DNA of 43,308 nt, from positions 1 to 43,308 of the forward strand of contig JANSWY010000036.1 of NCBI GenBank assembly GCA_024743255.1, read 5' to 3'. Shown one piece after another: positions 8,966 through 14,063 of this stretch (position 1 is the stretch's first letter; each line of letters opens with the position of its first letter). Made by a program: the position numbers and the translations under genes. The notes under the pieces were generated by a model that searched no databases, had not been told where the DNA came from, and saw only the letters and a list, made by a program, of their open reading frames with translations. Source of the stretch: a bacterium. Lineage in GTDB: Bacteria > Bacteroidota > Bacteroidia > Cytophagales > Cyclobacteriaceae.

Positions 8966-9994
8966 AATGGTTCTTGGGTTGTACTTTGAGGCAAGAACAG
9001 CGATCTCTTTTATATGCTCCGGGGTTGTTCCGCAACAGCCTCCAACAAGATTCAGATACCCTTCATCTAAAAAGTCCTTAATTTGGGATGCCATATCGTC
9101 TGGTGTTTGATCATACTCTCCAAACTCATTTGGAAGACCTGCATTAGGATAGGCACTTATATTTATTTCCGCCTTGTTTGATAATGTCTTCAGATATGGT
9201 GTTAATTCTTTCGCCCCCAGCGCACAATTCAGTCCGACACTCAATAAAGGAACATGAGAAATAGATATTAAAAATGCCTCAGTCGTCTGTCCTGAAAGGG
9301 TTCTTCCACTAGCATCGGTGATAGTTCCGGAAATCATAATTGGAATATCAAGGCCCAACTCTTCCTTTAATTCATCAATTCCAAAAATTGCTGCCTTGGC
9401 ATTTAACGTATCAAATATTGTTTCAACCAATAAGATATCCGCTCCTCCTTCAACCAGTTTTCTAGCTTGATTCTTATAAGCCAATTTCAATTCTTCAAAT
9501 GTGATAGCACGATAACCCGGATCATTCACATCCGGGGATATAGAGGCTGATTTGTTCGTTGGTCCGATAGCACCTGCAACAAAACGAGGTTTATGTGGTT
9601 CTTTAGCAGTAAACTCATCTGCTACTTCCCTTGCAATCTTTGCTGAGTGATAGTTAATATCATCAACAAAGAACTCCAACCCATAATCCTCCTGAGCAAT
9701 TGTCGTTCCACTAAAAGTGTTGGTTCCAATTATATCTGCGCCAGATTCAAAATATTGCTTGTGAATTGCTTTGATAACATCTGGTCTTGTAACAGAAAGC
9801 ACATCATTATTTCCCTTCAAAGGCTTTTCGTGATCCTTCAACTGGTCATTTCTGAAGTCCTCCTCTTCCAACTTATATTTCTGGATCATGGTACCCATGG
9901 CACCATCCAGTATCAATATTCTTTCCTGGAGTAGCTGCTTGATTAGCGCTCCATTTTTTGTTTCTCTTAAAGTCTGTTCCTGGTACATAACCAT
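8951..9994 (-). CDS. metH: MetH homocysteine S-methyltransferase domain protein
   Basis: This is the zinc-dependent homocysteine-binding barrel of methionine synthase as a separate 347-residue protein. The N terminus [25 protein letters not shown] is the MetH signature (E. coli has a near match). The zinc thiolates are the Cys in [12 protein letters not shown] and the CC pair in [12 protein letters not shown] near the C terminus. The frame stays open upstream to an ATG at 10192, but those 66 extra codons translate the SAM riboswitch itself, so that start is wrong. I choose the ATG at 9994; ATG at 9988 or 10009 are alternatives. It is the first gene of the methionine operon, followed by the rest of MetH after 24 bases, then metF. 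Expected control: repression when SAM is high. Confidence 0.93.
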   Translation of the reverse strand: MVMYQEQTLRETKNGALIKQLLQERILILDGAMGTMIQKYKLEEEDFRNDQLKDHEKPLKGNNDVLSVTRPDVIKAIHKQYFESGADIIGTNTFSGTTIAQEDYGLEFFVDDINYHSAKIAREVADEFTAKEPHKPRFVAGAIGPTNKSASISPDVNDPGYRAITFEELKLAYKNQARKLVEGGADILLVETIFDTLNAKAAIFGIDELKEELGLDIPIMISGTITDASGRTLSGQTTEAFLISISHVPLLSVGLNCALGAKELTPYLKTLSNKAEINISAYPNAGLPNEFGEYDQTPDDMASQIKDFLDEGYLNLVGGCCGTTPEHIKEIAVLASKYNPRTIKSIV

Positions 9995-10056
9995 TCTTGT
10001 TTGAAGCATCAGTGAGACTGAAGCTTGATTCGTATTTTCAAAACTTAACAAGAAAG
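9994..10056 (-). promoter_or_regulatory. candidate expression platform of the metH SAM riboswitch
   Basis: Segment 10056-10044 (RNA CUUUCUUGUUAAG) can pair with the 5' strand of the aptamer, 10182-10170 (CUUAUCAAGAAAG), in 12 of 13 positions, which would break P1. Part of the same segment (UUCUUGUU, 10054-10047) is exactly complementary to AACAAGAA at 10001-9994, which ends on the A of the proposed start codon. With SAM bound, P1 would hold the 5' strand and free this segment to cover the translation start. No U-tract terminator is visible, so control is more likely translational. The pairing is seen; the mechanism is inferred. Confidence 0.6.
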
Positions 10057-10076
10057 GAATCCGATAGAAGGGATCG

Positions 10077-10182
10077 CTTATCTGTCCGCCTACCTGGCGG
10101 GGGGAGTTAGCACCGAAATTCAAATCCTTTGAAAAGGTTGCTAAGACGTCATAGGGCCCAACCCTCAGTCTTTCTTGATAAG
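10077..10182 (-). ncRNA. SAM-I (S-box) riboswitch
   Basis: On the minus strand the leader has every landmark of the SAM-I aptamer. P1 is CUUAUC (10182-10177) paired with GAUAAG (10082-10077). P2 is AAGAC/GUCUU with the kink-turn CUGAGGG...CUAUGAC. Next come the invariant GCAACC (about 10142-10137), P3 CCUUUUCAAAGG, the core GGUGCUAACUCC, P4 CCGCC-AGGUA-GGCGG, and the closing ACAGAUAAG. It precedes the MetH genes, the textbook target. A TACATTTG -7 box ends eight bases before P1, so transcription should start almost exactly at the aptamer. Confidence 0.95.
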
Positions 10183-10189
10183 AATAAAA

Positions 10190-10197
10190 CAAATGTA
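10190..10197 (-). promoter_or_regulatory. -7 promoter element of the methionine operon
   Basis: TACATTTG on the minus strand is a perfect match to the Bacteroidota -7 consensus TAnnTTTG. It predicts a transcription start near 10183-10185, just before P1 of the SAM riboswitch. A clear -33 TTTG at the right distance is not obvious; a TTG at 10223-10221 is slightly too far away. Confidence 0.65.
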
Positions 10198-10319
10198 GAT
10201 AATAAATTATTAATAAAACCCAATATTCAATGCAATCATTGCAATTGGTTCAGCTTAAACACTAAAAACATTCAAAAAAGTTCTTTATTTGCTCAAAATA
10301 CAAACGTTATCATTTTACC

Positions 10320-11225
10320 TTGAAGTTAGCAGCAGTAGATATAGGATCCAATGCCATCAGAATGCAAATCACCAATGTGATTGAATTTGAAGGAGTTATC
10401 ACATTTAAAAAGCTTGAATATGTCAGATTCCCCATAAGATTAGGTCAGGATGTATTCAACCTTGGAGAAATTGGACCGGCAAAACAGGAGAAATTTTTCA
10501 AACTCATGCAAGCTTACAAAAACCTTATTGACTTGTATGAAGTGACAGATTACTACGGTTGCGCAACTTCTGCAATGAGGGAAGCCAAGAATGGTCAGGA
10601 GCTTGTTGAGAAAGTTAAATCGGATCTGGATCTATCAATCGATATCATTTCAGGTAGAGAAGAAGCTGAGATTATTAATAAGGTAATTGGTCACTATTTG
10701 GATGAAAAGGCCTATGTCCATATTGATGTTGGTGGGGGTAGTACCGAACTCAACATTTACAAGAACAAAGAAAAGATCAAATCCAAGTCTTTCAAGTTAG
10801 GTTCTGTTAGAAGGCTGCAGCATCATGATTCACCAGAAATCTGGAAAGAAATGGATGAGTGGGTACATGAGCATATCAACAAAGAATTTGGACCTGTTCA
10901 AGCCATTGGTACCGGAGGAAATATCAATAAGATTTATGAGCTATCCGGTCAAAGTAAAAAACACCGGAAAATTTCTATTGAAACTGTTGAAGAAGTCAGA
11001 TCTCGTTTAGCTGCGATGAATGAAATTGAGAGACAATTTAAACTACAGTTAAATCCAGATCGTGCTGATGTAATAGTTCCTGCCTCTGATATATACCTGG
11101 GAGTTATGAAAGCAGCTCACGCCAATGAAATATCAGTTCCGGATGTGGGTTTAAAAGATGGAATTATGTATCAGCTATTTAGAAAGCATTATACAGGAGA
11201 TAGCAGGGTTTGGTTTAAGAATTAG
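10320..11225 (+). CDS. ppx: Ppx/GppA-family exopolyphosphatase
   Basis: Ppx/GppA enzymes remove terminal phosphate from inorganic polyphosphate or from pppGpp. This 301-residue protein covers the actin-like two-domain core only: MKLAAVDIGSNAIRMQI is the first phosphate-binding loop, GCATSAMREAKNG and IISGREEAEIINKVI follow, and YVHIDVGGGSTELNIY is the second ATP/polyP-binding loop. There is no C-terminal HD domain, in line with the short Ppx forms. The start is TTG at 10320; no in-frame ATG fits the conserved N terminus. It is divergent from the methionine operon. The partner polyphosphate kinase is in the same window (34889-37006) but is not linked. GppA rather than Ppx activity cannot be decided from sequence. 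Confidence 0.9.
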   Translation: MKLAAVDIGSNAIRMQITNVIEFEGVITFKKLEYVRFPIRLGQDVFNLGEIGPAKQEKFFKLMQAYKNLIDLYEVTDYYGCATSAMREAKNGQELVEKVKSDLDLSIDIISGREEAEIINKVIGHYLDEKAYVHIDVGGGSTELNIYKNKEKIKSKSFKLGSVRRLQHHDSPEIWKEMDEWVHEHINKEFGPVQAIGTGGNINKIYELSGQSKKHRKISIETVEEVRSRLAAMNEIERQFKLQLNPDRADVIVPASDIYLGVMKAAHANEISVPDVGLKDGIMYQLFRKHYTGDSRVWFKN

Positions 11226-11315
11226 GATTCCGCACAACCAACACAATACCTACCGCTCAACTCCTACCGCGCACTAGCCTTCAGCCCTGAGCCCACTTCG
11301 GTCTAGCACCGCTCC
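11226..11315. other. GC-rich 90-base spacer of unknown nature
   Basis: The space between the convergent ppx and marR genes is clearly richer in G+C (above half) than the AT-rich surroundings and has a C-rich skew on the plus strand (for example CCTACCGCGCACTAGCC). No ORF, strong hairpin or U-tract stands out. It could be a dispersed intergenic repeat, but no second copy occurs in this window. Confidence 0.4.
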
Positions 11316-11924
11316 TTAGGCCTCTAGCTTTTCTTCATGTTCGGGGCAATCAATTCGCAAATCTTTTGGTTTCAACTCCTGATTTAAAAAACTGCAATGA
11401 TGCGTCTCCCCCCTAAGTTCCAGAAATCTGCATGTCTGACACATTCTTTGAATATCAATCACTTCGGCTCTTATCAGATGATGAATTGTACTTAATAGGT
11501 TATTCAGAAGCGAATTCTTAGAAGAAGCATCCAATTCCGATAATGAACTTAGAAGTGGGCCTGCAAAACGTCCAGCATCATCTGCAATAGCCTTTCCTTG
11601 ATTGGTAAGAGATATAGAATAGCTCCTTGAGTCTTCCGGATCAATTGACTTTTCGATCAACTCTTTCTTCAGCAACACTCTCACAGAGTCACTGATTGTT
11701 GCTTTGGTCATGTTGAATTCCTTCGCTAAATACCCAACCTTACAATGTTCTTCCTTATGATGATTTGAAAAGATCAGAATTTGAATTTGAATTGGACTCA
11801 AACCATACTTTTTGGCTTCTTCCCAAAGCAACACCCGAAAGGACTCAGATATCCTCTCGAGTGCCACAATTATCTTGAAATCAACATTATCCTGTTGAAT
11901 ACTTAAATCAAAGACGCTATTCAT
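11316..11924 (-). CDS. MarR-family regulator with C-terminal Cys/His cluster
   Basis: The N-terminal ~145 residues are a MarR winged helix: the helix-turn-helix is about residues 63-90 (VGYLAKEFNMTKATISDSVRVL), and the wing contains IDPEDSRSYSISLTNQG (94-110). An unusual ~45-residue extension follows with Cys162-x2-Cys165, His175-His176-Cys177, Cys193 and His196, a pattern suited to zinc or another metal, or to thiol sensing. One more Cys (61) precedes the HTH. It is the last gene of the lipoprotein-DUF2024-redoxin-marR unit (18-base gap) and very probably autoregulates it through the duplicated palindromic sites upstream of the first gene. Effector unknown; a metal or oxidant is the natural guess. 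Confidence 0.88.
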   Translation of the reverse strand: MNSVFDLSIQQDNVDFKIIVALERISESFRVLLWEEAKKYGLSPIQIQILIFSNHHKEEHCKVGYLAKEFNMTKATISDSVRVLLKKELIEKSIDPEDSRSYSISLTNQGKAIADDAGRFAGPLLSSLSELDASSKNSLLNNLLSTIHHLIRAEVIDIQRMCQTCRFLELRGETHHCSFLNQELKPKDLRIDCPEHEEKLEA

Positions 11925-11942
11925 AGTATAAAGGTAGTAATC

Positions 11943-12563
11943 CTAACCAACAGATTCCAAAGACTGCTCCAGCAACTCTTTGATTTCCCGTGGATCTCTA
12001 TGTCCAACCCACTCATGCATAATTCGGTACTGGTCATCAAAAATGATAAATGAAGGAGTTCCTCTCAATTGATTTAATGTGAACGTCTTTGAAATCTTTT
12101 TCATGGTTTTCAGGTAATTCAGGACTTTCTCATACATCAATTGCTTATCGTATTCCGGCCAAATCTTATAATTGGGATTCATCAAACAAAGCTCCTTTGC
12201 CTCTTTCTCTATGTCAAAGTCACCCGAAGCGACTGAGTCCATTGCTACTGGAAAATCAATTCGTTGTGGATATTGCTCATAACCTTGTGAAGCAAGCGCT
12301 TTTTTGGTCTCCCCCACTATTTTCTGGTTCTGCAACAGGCTTAGGGTATTCTCCTCATTGTTATATTCAAAGTCTTCAAATGCTGTAGATAGTCCAAAAA
12401 AAGAAATATCGTTTTTGAATTGATTGTAAAGTGCATTAAATACCGGGATGCCATAAAAAAAGCACCCCGGACAATTCACTTGAAAAACAAAGAGAAAGTT
12501 CAATTCAACCAAGTCAAAAGACCCTTGCAACGGTGGATCAAAATGTAATTTCAAGTGTTCCAT
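11943..12563 (-). CDS. thioredoxin-fold (redoxin/TlpA-like) protein with CPGC motif
   Basis: This 206-residue cytoplasmic protein has a thioredoxin fold. Strand FLFVFQVN leads into Cys31-Pro-Gly-Cys34, the CxxC active site, and LRGTPSFIIFDDQYRI provides the cis-Pro loop (TP) and following strand. The ~130-residue insertion between them (residues ~40-165) is helical, as in AhpC/TlpA relatives. There is no signal peptide. The frame is open further upstream, but those residues overlap DUF2024; the ATG at 12563 shares its A with the DUF2024 stop (TGATG) and has GGAGGG six bases upstream, an unusually good ribosome site. It is therefore translationally coupled to DUF2024. Disulfide exchange activity is likely, partner unknown. 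Confidence 0.85.
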   Translation of the reverse strand: MEHLKLHFDPPLQGSFDLVELNFLFVFQVNCPGCFFYGIPVFNALYNQFKNDISFFGLSTAFEDFEYNNEENTLSLLQNQKIVGETKKALASQGYEQYPQRIDFPVAMDSVASGDFDIEKEAKELCLMNPNYKIWPEYDKQLMYEKVLNYLKTMKKISKTFTLNQLRGTPSFIIFDDQYRIMHEWVGHRDPREIKELLEQSLESVG

Positions 12564-12823
12564 CAACATCCCTCCATTTCTATAATATGATATCCATGAT
12601 TTCGAATATTCTCCTCCCATTCGGGTTGAAGCTGTTCGACATGGCAAAACCTACATTGGTTTGAAGTCAGCTCACTATTTCCTTGGTCTTTTGAAATCAA
12701 ATACTGCTTACCAAACTCAAAAATCGTTTTTGTTTCCATTACTTCGGCTGGGGCCAGAATATCAAAATGCATGATACCTCCACCCTGTTTTTTCACATAA
12801 GTATCCCAAACATTCACCTTCAT
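12563..12823 (-). CDS. DUF2024 family protein
   Basis: This is a short (86-residue) protein that resembles the DUF2024 family: the opening MKVNVWDTYVKKQGGGIMHFDILAP and the end NHGYHIIEMEGC are typical. No function is established. It contains Cys-x2-Cys-His (QCRFCHVEQ) in the middle and ends in a Cys, so it may bind a metal or be a partner of the CPGC redoxin encoded directly after it. It lies two bases after the lipoprotein gene and overlaps the redoxin start by one base, a tightly packed operon. Family call is fairly confident; function is not. Confidence 0.85.
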   Translation of the reverse strand: MKVNVWDTYVKKQGGGIMHFDILAPAEVMETKTIFEFGKQYLISKDQGNSELTSNQCRFCHVEQLQPEWEENIRNHGYHIIEMEGC

Positions 12824-12825
12824 GA

Positions 12826-13557
12826 TTACTCTGATTTAGTTTCAACTTTATACGGCAGAGATAAGTCCCCACTCTTTACACTGTATACTTCGTAAACTCC
12901 AAGCATTGGTCGGGATTCATCGGATGTATTGACTTTCATAAATGCTGCCACTGCGTCGAAATTGAAATCTTTTTGATTATTCATCCTGTAGTCTGGTACA
13001 ATTACCTTGATTGTATTGCCACTAGTAACAACATGAAACCCAGGTGAGTCCATATACATTGGCATGCCAGGATTGGTAGGTGGCAAAGTGACGTTCTCTT
13101 TTTCTGGATTAAACTGTTTTACCGCAAGTCCTCCAGCTACTCGATCATCTCCATTTAGAACAACCCAATGCGGGTGCCATACTATACCGTCATTATTAAA
13201 CTTGAGATCACCATTTTCATCCCACAACGGAGTATCATCAAAATCCGGATGGGACGTAAGTGCAAGAGCTACAATACCTTCAGTTGCTCCAAAACCAACA
13301 TCTGTTGATTTTAAGGTAGTTGGAAATACATACCCAAGTACAGGCGCTCCGTCCAATTGCCCAGCTGGAACAGGAGTAGTTTTTCCGGCCGTACCTTCAA
13401 CTGTAATCTCCCATATGGTTATTGCCAATTCAGGATCATGTGTCACTTTGGTTGAAACTATCTGAAAATCTGGATTTCCATTTTCAGAATTACAAGCTGC
13501 CATTGTTGATAATGCCACAACAAATGCCATAATCGATAAGAATAATTTAGTTTTCAT
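12826..13557 (-). CDS. hypothetical lipoprotein, first gene of MarR operon
   Basis: A lipoprotein signal peptide is clear: MKTKLFLSIMAFVVALSTMAAC with the lipidated Cys at residue 21-22, followed by SENGNPD. The mature ~220 residues appear to be mostly beta structure, rich in Pro/Gly/Asp, with a His-containing loop GIVWHPHWVVLNGDDR (~residues 125-140) and MPMYMDSPGFHVV (~165-180), possible metal-binding places. I do not recognise a named family. It is the promoter-proximal gene of a four-gene unit with DUF2024, a CPGC redoxin and a MarR regulator. A 17-bp operator copy ends four bases from its start codon, so it should be the most tightly controlled product. Export to the periplasm or outer membrane is expected. 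Confidence 0.8.
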   Translation of the reverse strand: MKTKLFLSIMAFVVALSTMAACNSENGNPDFQIVSTKVTHDPELAITIWEITVEGTAGKTTPVPAGQLDGAPVLGYVFPTTLKSTDVGFGATEGIVALALTSHPDFDDTPLWDENGDLKFNNDGIVWHPHWVVLNGDDRVAGGLAVKQFNPEKENVTLPPTNPGMPMYMDSPGFHVVTSGNTIKVIVPDYRMNNQKDFNFDAVAAFMKVNTSDESRPMLGVYEVYSVKSGDLSLPYKVETKSE

Positions 13558-13561
13558 TTTT

Positions 13562-13578
13562 ATTTAGTAAGGATTCCT
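13562..13578. promoter_or_regulatory. downstream copy of 17-bp MarR-type operator
   Basis: ATTTAGTAAGGATTCCT here is identical to 13626-13642, 64 bases (about six helical turns) away. One half-site (AGTAAGG) is perfect and the other (CCTAATT) is degenerate. It lies in the 5' leader just before the lipoprotein start codon. Confidence 0.7.
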
Positions 13579-13622
13579 AATTATTTAAGCTATAAGAATA
13601 ATTATTTACATAAATCATCATT

Positions 13623-13630
13623 CAAATTTA
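13623..13630 (-). promoter_or_regulatory. -7 box of the MarR operon promoter
   Basis: TAAATTTG on the minus strand matches TAnnTTTG exactly and predicts a start near 13615. The palindromic operator at 13630-13646 sits immediately upstream, in the -33/-7 spacer, where a bound repressor would block RNA polymerase. Confidence 0.6.
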
Positions 13631-13646
13631 GTAAGGATTCCTTACT
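13630..13646. promoter_or_regulatory. palindromic MarR-type operator (promoter copy)
   Basis: AGTAAGG-ATT-CCTTACT is a perfect 7-bp inverted repeat with a 3-base centre, the size expected of a MarR dimer site. It overlaps the promoter of the operon whose last gene encodes a MarR protein, and it shares 17 identical bases (13626-13642) with the second site at 13562. Confidence 0.75.
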
Positions 13647-13689
13647 TTATACGAATAGCGAATGAAAAATGTTCTGATTTATAGAAATT

Positions 13690-14049
13690 TTATTTGCTTA
13701 CCCGATACTGATAAAGCATTCCAGCGATTGCGATGATGAGTCCTAAAAACTCTCTGGTTTCTTCTATGTAAGGTTTTTCATAAACCATTTCTCCAAAAAT
13801 CTCATTTTTATTGGGAGTAGTTATCCATTCATAAAAGCCAGGTATGTAGATCAGAGAAAATAGTCCAAGTACTATGATTATGACAAGATTTCCTTTTTTT
13901 GAATTGATGTCGAATACATTCAATAAACAAATTACAGCCACCACTCCATAAATAATTATCCACTTAGTAGGATCTGGATCGTTGTACTGAAGTGCTGCAA
14001 ATGATGCAAACAATAGAAATAATATGAAGCTTATAATCTTCTTAATCAT
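13690..14049 (-). CDS. TMEM220-like small membrane protein
   Basis: A 119-residue inner-membrane protein with four hydrophobic segments (about residues 3-20, 28-45, 53-70 and 100-113). The motif FAALQYNDPDPTKWIIIYG after the first segment is the hallmark of the TMEM220 family, which is widespread in Bacteroidota and animals and has no established biochemical function. It follows the TonB-receptor gene by 14 bases and is probably cotranscribed with it. No catalytic residues are evident. Confidence 0.82.
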   Translation of the reverse strand: MIKKIISFILFLLFASFAALQYNDPDPTKWIIIYGVVAVICLLNVFDINSKKGNLVIIIVLGLFSLIYIPGFYEWITTPNKNEIFGEMVYEKPYIEETREFLGLIIAIAGMLYQYRVSK

Positions 14050-14063
14050 GATGTGTCCCTTTT

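Noticed and set aside
10129-10323. Plus-strand frame of ~64 codons upstream of ppx
   Set aside because: It is the antisense of the SAM riboswitch and its promoter; no family resemblance.
12564-12647. Longer start for the CPGC redoxin
   Set aside because: The extra 28 residues overlap DUF2024, while ATG at 12563 has a GGAGGG site and the TGATG coupling.
13064-13465. 133-codon frame antisense to the lipoprotein gene
   Set aside because: It lies wholly inside a gene with a clear signal peptide, and its translation is Ser/Pro-rich without motifs.
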